A stretch of DNA of 64,000 bases, taken from positions 35,606,526 to 35,670,525 of the forward strand of contig CM060462.1 in the NCBI GenBank assembly GCA_030544235.1, in the 5' to 3' direction. This stretch comes from Lepturacanthus savala. Its lineage: Eukaryota; Chordata; Actinopteri; Scombriformes; Trichiuridae. The notes beneath the pieces were generated by a model that saw only the letters and a list, made by a program, of their open reading frames with translations, searched no databases and was not told where the DNA came from. Shown one piece after another: positions 32,111 to 45,472 of the stretch; within the stretch, counting starts at the first letter, position 1; every line of letters begins with the position of its first letter. A program made the position numbers and the translations under genes.

Positions 32111-34714
32111 ACACAAACATTTTTTGTAGGTTGAAATAAAATCATTTGCTCATTACAGTTTCTCATATATGAATACTTGATGGTTTTATTTGTCATATGA
32201 TAATTAATTTCATATATTGGAATTTTACTGTTAGTTGGTCAAAACATAGAAATGTGAACACATCAACACTCTTTAGACCAACTGACTAATAAAGAAGACA
32301 CTTAGGAAAAGAAGTGGCACATCAATTTAACAGGAGTATTTAGTTGCATCTGTTTTCACCAAAAATAAACCAGACATGGGTTTTAATGCACAGTAACCCA
32401 TCCATTACCACATAGATTTTGTTTTTAAATCCATCATGCCCATAACCATAGGGGGCAAATAAAAAAAAGTCACATGAATAGTTTTTGTACTCTAGTTTAG
32501 TTTGGAGGCTGTGCTTTGCTTATCTATTTAGTTTTTTTTTTTTCAAACTGGACTTCATTGTGGAAATGATGACTGTGGAAATGAAAACGGAGTGATTGAG
32601 TGTCTACTTATTTTTCAACAGTTCATTTCCTTTTGTTTGTGTGGAAGCAGAAATCCTAGAGACACATATTACAATCAAAACTATTTGCATGGCTCCATAC
32701 CACAGCAAGATTTACCTTTCATTTCTTTTGGACACCTGGGCAAAACGTTGTTGTTGAAGCTCTATTAATGCCCACTATATGTACTCATACTGAAATGATT
32801 GGTTGATTAGTTGTTTGGCACAAATAAATTAGCATAATTGTAATGACTAATCATCTGATTAATTTGTAGCTTATTAAAGTGACATTTTACCAGTGCTACA
32901 GTGAAAATTACATCTTAATTTCAGCCATTAATGGTGGAAAAGGCATTCTAGGATGCTTATCTTCAGCAGCATTTCAAGGTTTAACTTTAATACTCAGTGA
33001 GTCAGTCACTGGTTTGTGTTGGTTCCACTTGTGTTCCAGCCCAAAATTAAGTCTGAAAACTAGATTTGGACACACAAGTGTCCAGAGGCCGAATGGAGAA
33101 GAATGGAGGAGAATGGAGGACCTGTCATAGTCTATATTGTAATTTACTGCAAAATCCCAACACAGTTGCCATTAATCATGTTATATAGACCCAAAAGAAG
33201 TGGTGTAAACGTGAGACCTTTTTGAGCTCCTTGCCTGCTTTTCCTTGTTAGTATTCAGCTGTAGAGACAAGTGAGTCTGTCTATTTTTGTTATTGTTATG
33301 AGTGGGACAAGTGAACCTTTAACAATCTAAGATTCCTCTTTTCAATAGTTGAACAGGGTTTGACGATTTTGAGTAATGATAAGTGATATTTAATGAACAT
33401 TGGTGGATTTATTTTGGAAATGTTTCCTGAATCATCCCAAGTAGACATGTCTGTGCTGAAATCTGTAACGTTCTTTATAATTGATACATCATTACATTAA
33501 TGACTTTGATCATCTGTGGTGAAACTAAAACAAATCCCTCTCTATGCTCTTCTTTTAAAAAATAAAAAAAGGTTTTTCTGTTTGTCCAGTGCCTTCTTAT
33601 GTTCAACATTCCAGTAAATAAGACACTCACATATTACCTCATGTAAAATATTGTGTGGTTAAGTAAAACAAATTTTCATCACAAATCTAATTAGTAGGCT
33701 ATTGACAATTTTTTTATCCTGTGGCTCATTGGTTCAGAAAGATTCTGCTGCAAAAGACCTGCACAGTTAAGAGTTTATTTTGTCAATTTAAAAAACTAAA
33801 GATAAATATTTATTATTTATTTAAAATCTCTTTATTCAAATCTCATTTCGTATCAGAAATGCTTAATGATGTGATTCAAAATAGGTGAAAAATAGACAGA
33901 AAGCAACAGATCCATAAATGATGAACATTTAAAACAAAGAAGAAAAAATAAGACATAAATAAAAATAGATGTTTATTACTCCTTTTATTCTTTTTTGATA
34001 GTCCAGATTTTTTCTTGTATGTTATCGATTAGGTGTGATTGATTTGTCTGCATCTCCTGCCTGCTCATGAAATAGTTAAGCTAAATATCCCATTTGCCAG
34101 TATTGGTTACTGCTGCAGTTTCAGACCTGTAAAGAGTTTTATTATAGAGTTTGGAGTTATTTCAGGCAGCCTACTAACCCTGGGACTTGCTGGAGTCCCT
34201 GGGCTACAAATCAAGTTGCATATCTGAACAGTACATTAAAGTAATCATAGTAACCAAAAGGCCTGAAATGAAGCCAGCTGGGCATTTGTGTGAGATTTTT
34301 GTGGCATTTCCCACTGCCTCCATTAAACACGAGTGCCTGGAGACGGACTATCTGAATCATTATGTTCCTCGTAATAAGTAATGACCTTTCCTGCTCTGGG
34401 AGACGAGTGGAACCAAATTATGGCGGTAGTGTTCACCCCGCCACTCTGCGCAGCTACTGGTACTAAGAGAAGAATTTATTTCTGCTCTTGCATTTGGTTT
34501 GACTGTACCCCAAACATGTAGAATGCACTCATCAGCGTCCCCTGTGCTGAGTCTTCGGGCTTTCTACCCTCTGACATTTCAATATTTAGTCACGAGCGTT
34601 CATATTGAGTTGTCGGCTTCAAGTTAACCAGCTTTGACAGCATCCTTCATAGAAGACCCAAAGCTGTAAGCATTATAGTGGATTATTCTTAGTCCAGCAG
34701 AGCACAGCGAGACA
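32111..34714. other. Putative megf11 intron 1 segment
   Basis: No gene or defined mobile element. The stretch 34240-34460 is of higher sequence complexity and GC than its surroundings, but nothing specific can be assigned. Confidence 0.35.
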
Positions 34715-34722
34715 CTGTAAAG

Positions 34723-35110
34723 CAGGGATTCCCAAAGTGTGCAGGGATGCGATGAGCTAAAAAACGTAATGCCGGTCTGGAGTGTTTTTTATAAGGTTTT
34801 TTCAAAGTGTTACAGGTGTTACGAGTGATACTAATTAAGGTTCCTTTCAGGTCAAAAGACACAATAAAGACGTCTAAATAAAGTTGTATTTGTCATATTA
34901 GATGGATATTCAACATCCCGTTATACAACTTCTCTGTTTAGATTCTTTTGTTAATGTGATCATTAGATGATGTGTTCTGGTTGAGCAGAATTAAACATGC
35001 TGCCTTAAGACATTTACTTGTGTGTTTGGAAGGCGTAGGAAATAGGGGGTGCATCAACCAGGTTGGGATATAGATGGAGGTGCACGGCTAAAAAAGCTTG
35101 GGAACCGCTG
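34723..35110. mobile_element. hAT-type MITE, 388 bp
   Basis: Left terminus CAGGGATTCCCAAAG and right terminus CTTGGGAACCGCTG are inverted repeats (CAG-GG/CG-TTCCCAA). They are flanked by 8-bp CTGTAAAG (34715-34722) and CCGTAAAG (35111-35118), one mismatch, as for hAT insertion. The interior has no ORF. Confidence 0.75.
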
Positions 35111-35420
35111 CCGTAAAGCGATTCACTATCTTTTCTGACAATTGACAGTGTGTTGAGTCTCTGCATTGTTAGTTACTGACCACACTGTGTCAGCTGCCAA
35201 ACCAAACATAACAAGCCTAAAGTTCTGGATAAAGCAAGACAAATCAAAATATAATGCTGTTATCAGTGGCTTAAGAAGGAAAATCTGCTGCTGAGTGACC
35301 AATTGGTAGGCAAAATTAACCCTCTATAAGTTACAGAGACATGTTAAGCTACGGACCCCACATACACTTGTTCCATAGAATTCCATAAACCAACCATTTT
35401 TTTAGTCAATGCTGTAAAAC

Positions 35421-35470
35421 ACTTGTTCATTCATTCTATACCTGCTTACTCCTCATTAGGGTTGCAGGCT
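35421..35470 (+). repeat. Fragment of a common teleost repeat, copy b
   Basis: TTCATTCATTCTATACCTGC then TTACTCCTCATTAGGGTTGC; same family as 44965-45110. Confidence 0.5.
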
Positions 35471-37728
35471 GTAAAACACTAATTTGTTTAAGATATGTAA
35501 TCATGATATCAGTGAAATGTTAAAGGGTAGATTTATTTAACTGCTTTTTACACATTGGACCACATACCTCTCTGAATGCTAACATTTACTGCCTTCCATG
35601 CAGGAAGTAGTGTGTCCTTTTATAGAGCATGTCAGAGTACAGTAAACGTAGAGACAATTTTGTACAAGGGCTTAGTATATAGATTGTTGGAATGTGTCCC
35701 TACTAACATTATGGAGGGACAGAATTGTCCATACCAACATTTGTGTGAACTGAATTGCATCCTCTTTAGTCTAAAATCTAGTAGCGATGTAGTGATTCTG
35801 AGAAGGTCCAACTCTTTTTGGGGAGAGAGAAACCTTCAGTTGTTCCTGCTCAGGATAATCCATACTGGAAAAGTGAAGCAATGCAGGAGAGACTTCAAGA
35901 ACACTTCCATTCAGTGCTTCTCATTAAAGCAGTGAGTGAAGATGAACTATTAATGTCCGACAGAGTCTGCAACAGTGAGGCTGTGAAACTCGGTGAAGGG
36001 GATGGGCAGTGCAGTGTGAGCTGCAGGATTGTTAGCCAATTGGACAGAAACTGACCAAAGAAGAGACTTTACTATCTAACTTTACTATCCAACTATGCTG
36101 CCAACTATATTGGTGACATTCGGGGCTTACAGGACTAGTTTCAGGAGCTGCTGATTCAGTTCTACACTGCAATAATCCAGTCTGTGTGAGCCAGAGAGAG
36201 AGAGAGAGAGAAAAGGCAGACTTCATATGGTTCACTGAGGTTATGCTTTTGAGAGAACTCTTGACTTGCATCCCTTCGTGTGGTCATTAGGTTTTTCCAC
36301 ATCCTGCTATTAATTTTGTTACCTTGTCAAAGCATTGGTCTCTCTGGATGCTGGGAGCACTACCGCCCCATCTGGTCAGAGTCAAACCGGACACTCCAAC
36401 TGAGAGCAGTGGGAGGCCAGTTCTGCACATGCTGAGGTCTGTGAAAAAGTGCCCACATCCTTAATCTCATTAGTATATCAGTGGAATTAAAAAAATATGA
36501 TTGGTCTCAATACAAGAGTGGAATAAAAAAGATGGGATTTAAAAATATCAATGGGTTCTAGAATAAAAGGCAAACTGGCCAACAATGAAAACATCATCGC
36601 TGGACTTTTATTGGAAATGTGGTATGAAGAGCAAAATTCTTTGGTTTTGCAGAATCACCTAATACTGATATCCTTGTTGATGGGGCTGAGATTTAGGTTA
36701 AAAAAGAGGAGCCTATTTCAGTTTGTAATTGGGCTTTAATGATGCATATCACTAAACAAATGGATAATTGATCCAATTAACATAAAGTAATTGAGGCCCC
36801 TGGGGCAGGTGCCTGCTCTGTTCCTGGTTCCAGCCTCGGGTAGGGTCAGTCTGAAGATTAGCGTCTTTGACAGCAGTTAGCGGGCACAGAAAACAAGGTT
36901 GTTTTCCTAAATGATTTCTTAACAGAATCATTACCGTCATAAATGAACTTTTCTCAACCATAGGCCTGCTTTGCATGTATTTTACCTGACAATCTACTCG
37001 GAGCATTTTCATAGGAACTAAGATATTACAGATGACCTTCAGTCTTCTAATGAAGGAAAGTGCTGCTGCTGCGCATTGGAAACACCTTCATATTGCTCTG
37101 ATGTGAATTCAAAAGTGAATATCTGAAGGAAGCTTAGAGATAAGTTTTGCTTTCTTTTGCTTTAATGTTAGCAGCAGGGCGGCAACAAAATACTAATTAT
37201 GACTGACAATCCTCAGAGGTTTTAAATGCTTGTGGATTTGGATACATAGATGAGCATCTGTTCAATAAGGAGACAAGTGATAAAGCTCTGTTAGCATTAA
37301 AGGTTTTGCTGGGATTTTGTGAAGGATTAACATTTTACCTTCTGATATTAAGAAGTAAGTTGATCCAATGTTCCATATATAAGACATGATGTAGTAGGCA
37401 AATATGCAACCTGCTGAAAAGACTGTATTGTGTGTTTCTGATAAACAGAGAATTAGAACTACATGCGGAGAGCTGATAGTGATAATACATATGAGAAATG
37501 AGTTAAGTAATAATAAGTTAATAAGTTCTTTATTTCACTTTGTATCATGGTGTATTTCAGGTAGAGGAGGACGATTTAATATAAAGAAACAAACTTAGCA
37601 TCTCTGCTCAAAACTACAGCCAAAGCATGTTTTTCACTGCAGTGTCAAAATGAATAGGACTGCAGGTGCGAGTAGGTTTTGGACAATATTTCAAAGTTAT
37701 TCAAGTAGAAATATTGTGATATGTGATA
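35471..37728. other. Putative megf11 intron 1 segment
   Basis: Open frames at 35576-35935 and elsewhere have no recognisable domains. Apart from the GA repeat near 36200 nothing is supported. Confidence 0.35.
36193..36250. repeat. (AG)n with a shared 3' flank, copy 1
   Basis: A short AG run followed by GACTTCATATGGTTCACTGA, GGTTATGCT. Nearly the same flank follows the GA run at 52815-52896. Confidence 0.6.
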
Positions 37729-37739
37729 TTACCACGGGA

Positions 37740-37940
37740 GGGGGTTGGCATTGAAAAAAAATACAAAAAAAAAAATTACGGAGCCTAAAAGAACGTTTTC
37801 TGGCAGTTTGTTGCAGATATGTGGAGCATAAAAACTGAATGCTGTTTCGCCATAAAGTTTTATATTACTACACACACACCAGGGTACATTGTAGAGTAAG
37901 CAAAGCAGTGAAATGAAGCTTGGAGTGTAGGTAGATGACA
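37740..37940 (-). mobile_element. LINE 3'-end fragment, minus strand
   Basis: The reverse complement encodes GETAFSFYAPHICNKLPEN, homologous to the FSFYAPQIWNKLPE segment at about 10580-10630; 40 of 48 nucleotides match across the best block by my count. It is a second, older copy of the same type of LINE terminus. Confidence 0.6.
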
Positions 37941-40822
37941 ATCCACTTTAGGAAAGTGTCGATCCCGGGAACTTGAAGGACTCCACAGCAGACCTGGTGC
38001 TGGTGTGTCGGGGCTCTTCCTGAAACTCACAGTCATCTCGCTTGTGGGCTTGCTGGCTTCAACAGATGGCTCTCCTGAGGTGCAATCATTTGTGTAGAGG
38101 GAAATGAGCGGGGGTAGAGCTTTTCAGATGTCACTTTTTGCAATAAATGGCAATAAATTTAATATTTTAAGGATTTAGTCAGAAAAAAATGCCTGACTAA
38201 AGCACAGCCAGATGTCAGACCAATCAAGAAAATTGAAGATATTATTGTGGTCTCTGAGAAATTGCAAATGTCATTTTTTCATTATTTTTTGCCATTTCCC
38301 TGACTCAATGATCAATTAAGAAATGAATCATTAGTTGCAGCACTTCCTGTCGCATCCTTCCAAAACTTTAGCTGTCTAAACTCCACAAAGGTCCAACAGC
38401 CAAGATAACTTTTCCTGCAGTTAATCTTTTTTTTACCAGCCCAGTTTATTTTGTATTAGAAAGACCTGCTGAATATAAATGTCTTTTTTTCCACACTGTT
38501 TGGATCTTGATTTTGTAATTTTCACGGTAAACATCCTGCAAATTTACAGCTTTTCTTGTAAAAGTCTTTCAATATAACACTAAGGATCATTGCTTAACAC
38601 TACACATAGGCACCGAGGTTGGCAGCTCGCCAATTCTCTTAGCTTGAATGAGCTGATCGCTGCAAAAAAGAAAAAGAAGCAGAGCTGCAGGAGTTGCAAG
38701 TTTAGTGTTTTCCATTTCTGTGACCAAACTAATAATAGATGACACCTCAGTGTTGACACCAGGAAATAAAGATAATAATATTAAGTCAAAGCTGTTTACA
38801 CATTCACATTTTCAGTTTCCTGGAGTTGTAATAGGTTATTTAATCAAACAGCAAATGTGTCAAAGAACATTGATCCATGCAGCTCACTGTGTTGTTGATG
38901 TCATGAAAAAGGAGCCTTGTGTAGGATTTGTGTCAGAAGGTGGTGTACGTATGAAACACAGAAAGTCCTTCAGCTTATTCTGATTTATAACATCATGTGC
39001 ATGTACATTTTACACCAGTTTTACTTCACAATCAATCACAATCCACCTGGAAATGTGCACACATGGGTCCGCCTCATATCCTGCCTTCTACACACCCACA
39101 TTTAACGGTCGATGTATGTCTTTCGCCGACCCAATCAGTCTCTTTCTCTTGAGACGCCTGACCAATTAGTGTCAAGCGCTTCGTCCCTTTAGCTGTCACT
39201 TGTAATCAGGCAGCTGGATAAAGGATCGCTACAGTTGTGGATGGATGTTTTAAGGCTTCTTGAAATTATGTGTGTAACAAAAACAACCTTAAACAACTTT
39301 ATTACACATTACTGTGGATCACATAGTCCGAGATGTCTGATAGGTTCTTACTGCACCCTGCATTGACCGTTCAGTTAACCACGGTTAAGTAGTTTCTATA
39401 TCACACATGCCACATCTAAAGTACAATAAACTCCTGTTCAAATTATTTTACAATATGTATTCATATACTATAAACTCATGTTCATATGTTCATTTTATAT
39501 TTTTTCCAAAATCTAGCATACATGTCTCAAGTTTCAGCCAGTTTAAACAAAACAATCATTCCTAACAAATATTTAAGACCAGTGTCATGTTGCTTTTAAA
39601 CACTCAGACCAAATAATCAGTGGAACACCACGTGTTTTGGCAGCTGCTTTGTTCAGTGCAACCCTGAGAGTACATTTTGAGATATGGGCATAATGCAGCA
39701 AGTGCATTAAACAAATCCCACATTCTTGCTGAGCTAAACCTCCTGCCTTTCCATCACAGAACACACACACACACACACAAACACTTACTTTAGGGTAATA
39801 TATATATATATTTTTTATTTAACCCCAGTGCTCTTCCTTCATTTCTGTGACGATCAATTATTAGACAGTTTATCTTGGTGACAACTTGGAGTGTCCTCTG
39901 TGGGGCTGTGTGTGACTTTTTACAAATAGTGCTGATATGTCTTCTTATGTCTGCCAGCACACTCAGGGGAATATCACCACTAACCCACAGCCTCCTGGCT
40001 TAACTCCTCTTTCCGACTGTCAATAAGCACAGAGGATCACACCGCCTCCAGAGGAGGAACTCAACTTTATAGCATGACTGGCTGGGTATGCAAGCAGAGC
40101 TGCCAGGAGTTATAACTCCAATAGTATGATTGGAAATCAATATAGTTTCATTCAGGTGTTAAACATGCAGTGCAGTCATGACTTAAAGCTGCATAAATCA
40201 ATTTTCTTACATTAACAATGGATCAGATTGACTCGTGTTAAAGGAGTAGATACAGAGAATTATCACATGACTACTGAGCATTTTAAAGTCTTTCAGATCA
40301 TTATTTTACTTTTTTTTCTGGCCCAAATTTACTGTTTTGATTCACTCACACAGCTCTCATTAACCCCATTTCCAGCAGCAGCAGCAGGAGCAGACAGCTG
40401 TTATCATCAACAAAAGGGAAAAGCTTGGTTAAACCTGCAACAGACAAAGTTAGCAACTGAAAATACAGTGAAGCATCGGCTAAAGAGACTATATTTCCTA
40501 GATAGTAGACTAACTTCCATCATTTGTGAATGGTAATGTTGCCCTGTGTCTAATGGATAAGTAAGAAACTGCCAACATGTTTGCTGTATCAGCTTTTCCA
40601 AGGTGATAATATGTCAATACTCTGCCCACACGTGGCACAAAAAATCTATCAGTACAGTTTCTCTTAAACATGTATAAAAGTGTTTCTTTGAAATTCAAGT
40701 AGCAAATTTAATTCAGGAGCTATTTAATTCTCTAGAGATTTTTAGGTAGAAGCTACAATATTCATATTTTTTAAATGAACTGAGCATGAAATTCAAGAAA
40801 ACCTGGTTCTGTGACATAATTT
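37941..40822. other. Putative megf11 intron 1 segment
   Basis: No gene found. Contains a short (AC)n at about 39760-39783 and an AT run near 39800; otherwise unique-looking. Confidence 0.35.
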
Positions 40823-40859
40823 TCCATATCTCACTATAAGAAATATAGTGAGATATGGA
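40823..40859. repeat. Perfect 15-bp inverted repeat
   Basis: Arms 40823-40837 (TCCATATCTCACTAT) and 40845-40859 are exact complements with a 7-nt spacer. Confidence 0.95.
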
Positions 40860-42194
40860 TATAACCCTTTGAGATTCATTTTGCTGTCACTATGTTTTAT
40901 GAGTCTATGTCGCTGGTTATATTTTATATGTAGTACTATTTTCATTGTTAATGCTGTCTGAATGGGCAACTGTTTCTGTATCATGGCAGGCTCTATAGAG
41001 AGGGACCCGCTCCTGTAGATAAAAATGTCTTAATCTAAGGAATTAAAACAGAATAATTCTTATTTTGACTCAATTATATACTAATTAAATATGCTGTTAT
41101 TATATTATATTTCTACCACATCTGATCTTCTAGATTCTAATAATGCTTCTAAATATTACATACTGTACCTTTAAGGCTTCCCTGTGAATATTTGACTTTA
41201 TGTTGGGGCTTGTTGTCTTGCAGGAAATTAAAAAAAATAAAATAGTGGATTGCAGCAGGATTTCCTCCTGAATACTTTGCTGCTTTCAGGTCAACCTTCA
41301 TAAGCCATCCAGGATTTGCTGCAGAGAAGTGGTCCTACAGCGTTCTACTACCACCCCCAAGCTGCATGATGGGCAAGGTGCATTTCAGCTGAGGTGCATC
41401 AAACATAAGATTTAATATGATAGCAATAAAGCTCGGTTACATTTAAACTAGATGTATTCTCACCACAGGAATATGATGTGAACATGATTTATTAAGAACA
41501 ATTTGGCACTGACTCAGACTCATGGTGCGATCCTGGCAGAGCAATCTGTAGGAGAGTCTCAAGTCTTCTGGTGGAAGAAAAGAAAAGAGATGTTTCTGAA
41601 GAGGAAGAGGTGAGATAGAAGGTGCAAACACATGCATTGATTAGATGAATGATATGACACAGGAGGTTTAGACACAAAGTCTGGTCAGTCTAACTGTTGA
41701 CCTGCAGGAAACTTCTTAATCCAGGGCTGAAAATAACACTTGGTTTCATTATTACTGTTATCTGCAGATTATTTTCTTGTTTATTCAATCGAATATAATG
41801 AATCTATCAGAAAATATCAGCAAATCTTTATATTTGGAGGCAAATGTTTGGAATGTTTGCTTAAGAAATACTTCCTGAAACATGATTATATTCTTGCAAA
41901 CAGGATCAGTTTTTCATCAGTGCCATTCTCTATTTCTCTTCCACTTTGGCTGTGACCGGTGAATTAGTGTCTGTCCCTTATTTCAGCAATAGAGCCCTGT
42001 AGCTCCTTCAGCTGTCTCTTGGGGAGGCTTCTCTCTCTCTCTTTCTCTCTCTTCCACTCTCACACAGACTCGCAGTTTTTGAGAATGGCCTGCCCGAGGG
42101 GAGTTTGAGAGTTACAGCTTTGACATAGTGTTTATATTTTTATGGTCAGCCTTTCTGATATTGTGTGCCTTAGAAAACTTTTTTTTCTCTCTCT

Positions 42195-42395
42195 ATCTCT
42201 CTTTTCAATTCAGTGGAGGCAGATGGCTGGCCACCCACCTACAGATTCTGCTCAAGGTTTTCCTATTAAAGGAGAGTTATTTCTTGCCACTGTCATCAAG
42301 TGCTTGCTCCTGGGGGAAAGTCTGGTCTCTATTTGTAAATATTATAAAGAGTATGGTCTAGACCTGCTCTACCTGAATCATGTCATGTGAAAAGG
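42195..42395 (+). repeat. 3' part of a common teleost repeat
   Basis: Contains CACCTACAGATTCTGCTCAA, GGTTTTCCTATTAAAGGAGA, GTTATTTCTTGCCACTGTCA, CAAGTGCTTGCTCCTGGGGG and AGAGTATGGTCTAGACCTGC, the well-known order of a fish repeat's 3' portion. Apparent open frames here (42128-42390) are repeat translation. Confidence 0.6.
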
Positions 42396-44816
42396 TTTAT
42401 TATTTGGCGCTATATTGAGATTTGGTACTTTTTGAATAATGTTGATGCACTTAGTTCATAGTCACCTGAGAATGTGCTAAAAATCAATTAATAAACCATT
42501 AAAAACACTTGTCAATAAGAGATCCCTGAATTTGTTATGAATAACCAATTTGTTATTTTAGTCAATTTGTCAATGAGTTTAAACGTTTTTATTCGCAACA
42601 TTGAATAAAAGTTTTACCTGCAATAGAAGAAAAAATATAAACCTGAAATCTGCACCAGGAAGCCTAGAAATGCTAGCTGACATCTGTTTGTTTTATTACT
42701 GTCTGGACGGCTGTCACAGAACAAATTGTAACTCATTATTTTCCGGATCTGGAGCCCTTGCTCACTTTGTGTCAGACAGAAAAGTATTAAATTGTGCACC
42801 AAAATTGTTTTTGCCCTCACTCCTACTCAGAATCAGCAGCTCAGTGCCTTCATGATGTTTACAAAAGAACATTTTGATCATTTTAAAACCTGAAACAGAA
42901 AATTATTGCCCATGGGTTATTGTTCACTGTGTAAAGCCCAGTGTGTAACTTCAACAGGCCTTTGCAAACAAGCTTTGTTTATTCATGGTCACATTTTTTT
43001 GTCTAGACGGATGACGCAACTGAATTTGAAGTAAATGTTTTTGGAAAATATTTATTGAAATCCAAAATGTCATCGTGCAGATAAATATGATCAGTATTAG
43101 AAATGTATGCTAAATTCAAGGGTAATCCATCATCTCTTGTCTGCCAGTTGAACTGTTATTCAGTGTAAATGCAAAGTCTCATTATCAAAGATTGAATCTT
43201 TTGATGGTGTTTTAAGTTCTCTATGGTATTGCATTTGCCCCCCAAATAATCTACAACATGTATGTTATTTGATGTAAAGAGTGTTAAAGGTTCTTGTACT
43301 TCATGGTAGATGTAGAAAGTTTCAAAAGCTGTATTTTCAGTCAAAGTCTAATTGTTCCTGGACATAATATATAAGTCTACACAAAATCTATAATGTCAGA
43401 TACATTCCTGATTGAACCTTTGAAGCTCTGTGCTTAATCAGCACCATACTTAGGCTTCTAATCAATGTAAAGGTGGGTGGAGGGGGCCAGCCTGCCTGAC
43501 AAATTACAGAGGGTGAGCCTGGGCTAAAGAAATACCTCAGAGAGGCTCGCTTTCCTGACAGGCTTCACTCATGAATTACGAAGCTGCTTCTCTGAACTCT
43601 CAGGAGAGAAGTTCCTGCCGGGATGTTGAAGGTTTGCATCAGTTTTCATAAATGCCTTTGTTTGGATTTAGATACAGTCACCGAACAAAGAAAACAGGAC
43701 TTGTGCTGTGTGAATAGTTGAGCCGTCTTGTGTCCTCTCTCTTTTGTTCAGAGAATTCATCACCCCATCGACCATGTCAGTAACAGTCGTCAGTCATTGT
43801 CTCGATGGCTTGTTTGTGGGTCGGCCGTCCTCCTGCACCTCATCCAGTCCAGTTCTGTATATTTGGTCCTCAGAGAGGCTCCATAATAGAAAATCAGAAA
43901 ATGGGGCACCCATGATTCAGAAACCCCTCAGTGTATATGTGTGAGACTCAGACCACATCAAGTATTTATGCTGCAACCTCATTCAGGCATACGTTCAAAG
44001 GGAAACTAACCAGCAGTCATTATACAGCTGCTGTTCATTATGCAGTATTATACATTGATCCTTCTTTCATTCGCAGGATGTGTATTAGTTTGTATATTAA
44101 TTAGCACTGCAAGATACTTGAAAAGATTGGAGATTTTTAGTAATGATACATGTGCATGCTCAATACGTCATTTGGGAAAGCGGGTCAATTATTGAAAGGA
44201 TTATTTTTCTAATCATAATGGATAGATTTGTTGTATAAACTGGTATTAGCACTGCTGTTGGCAGGAATTTACATAAACATGCTTGTATGGTTCCAGTACA
44301 GAAACTCAATAAGTAACTCAATGTAAAAAAAATGGAATGATGGGATGATTTTAACAGTCAGTACCATTTATGAAATCTAAGGTTACTGGGGTATTTTCTT
44401 AACAATTCCACTTAATTGTTTTTAATTTAATCACAGCTTGTACAGGAATAATTTAAAACAACATAGAGAAAGGAGTTCACCCTTATACTGGCCATATATG
44501 ATATACAATATTGTGGAGTTCACCTCCTGACCCTTGAATGTTTGACAGCAGGATATAAACGAAGTGATACAGAGGACAACAAATTGCTGTGGTTTACTGA
44601 GCAACAACATGGTTCCATATAAATCAGTGGTAATACCTACACTCATGGGCTCCATCTCTGGGGGGGCACAGGGTTTTATGTCCCTCCAAAGTTTAAAATG
44701 GGAGAGCAAAAAAAATAAAAATATGTCTGGTTCTGGACAAAACTAAAATGGATGGTGAACTCCATTGAAATCATGGAACCAACCTCATGATAGAACCACA
44801 ATCTTTCAATACAATG
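42396..44816. other. Putative megf11 intron 1 segment
   Basis: No gene or mobile element recognised. 43430-43640 is unique-looking and more GC-rich than its neighbours. Confidence 0.35.
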
Positions 44817-44912
44817 TCTCTCTCTCTTTTTTTAGCAGTCAGCGCTGCTCTCTCTGTCTCTCTCTGTCTCTCTCTGTCTCTCTCCCTCTGTCTCTGTCTC
44901 TCTCTCTCTCTC
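44816..44912. repeat. (CT)n / (CTCTCTGT)n microsatellite
   Basis: Compound pyrimidine repeat with a regular CTCTCTGT period between about 44847 and 44890. Confidence 0.9.
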
Positions 44913-44964
44913 GTTGTGTGTTTGTAAGAAAGAAGAAGAGGTTTCATAGTGGGTCAGTCAGTTA

Positions 44965-45110
44965 GTCATCTTCTATACCCACTTATTCCTCATTAGGGTC
45001 ACAGGGGTCTGCTGGAGCCTATCCCAGCGCATTACAGGTGAGAGGCAGGGATACACCCCGGATGGTCATCAGCCTATCGTGGGACACACACCATTCACTC
45101 ACACACTGAA
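44965..45110 (+). repeat. Common teleost repeat, longest copy (c)
   Basis: TTCTATACCCACTTATTCCT, CATTAGGGTCACAGGGGTCT, GCTGGAGCCTATCCCAGC and GAGAGGCAGGGATACACCC, the standard opening of a very common fish repeat. Shorter copies at 20259-20318 and 35421-35470. Confidence 0.65.
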
Positions 45111-45229
45111 CCTTTTTTGAACCTCTAGAACTTGTCTAATGTTTACAAAAATGTTATATTGTAAGCTTTTGTTTGCACTGTCTGCATACAGTTTTTGTAT
45201 TAATGTGTGTTTTGTGTGTCATTTGTATC

Positions 45230-45365
45230 CATCTGACCAGGCACTCCAGACTGAAGTTAGCCAGAGGCAAAATCTGATCCCAAACATCTACTCCCCTACA
45301 TGGAATTAATGTTGTTTTTGTATATGGTCCCTGTCAAATAAACAAAATAAATTAACATTAAATAA
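45230..45365 (+). mobile_element. Retroelement 3'-tail-like segment
   Basis: Ends ATGGTCCCTGTCAAATAAAC followed by an A-rich run, the style of a LINE/SINE 3' end in fish. Weak evidence. Confidence 0.35.
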
Positions 45366-45472
45366 ATAATATCCATAGCAAGTTATAGAACACACACTAA
45401 ACACTCTTAAACAACAGTTTAGGAATTGCCTCTATATAGGAAGATAGGAAAAACCCTATCATAGAAACTTAA

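Noticed and set aside
35576..35935. 119-codon open frame
   Set aside because: No domain, no homology I can recognise, no splice-site support.
41200..41420. Possible Tc1-like or other transposon piece
   Set aside because: The phrase around CCACCCCCAAGCTGCATGAT is suggestive, but no termini or transposase residues could be read with confidence.
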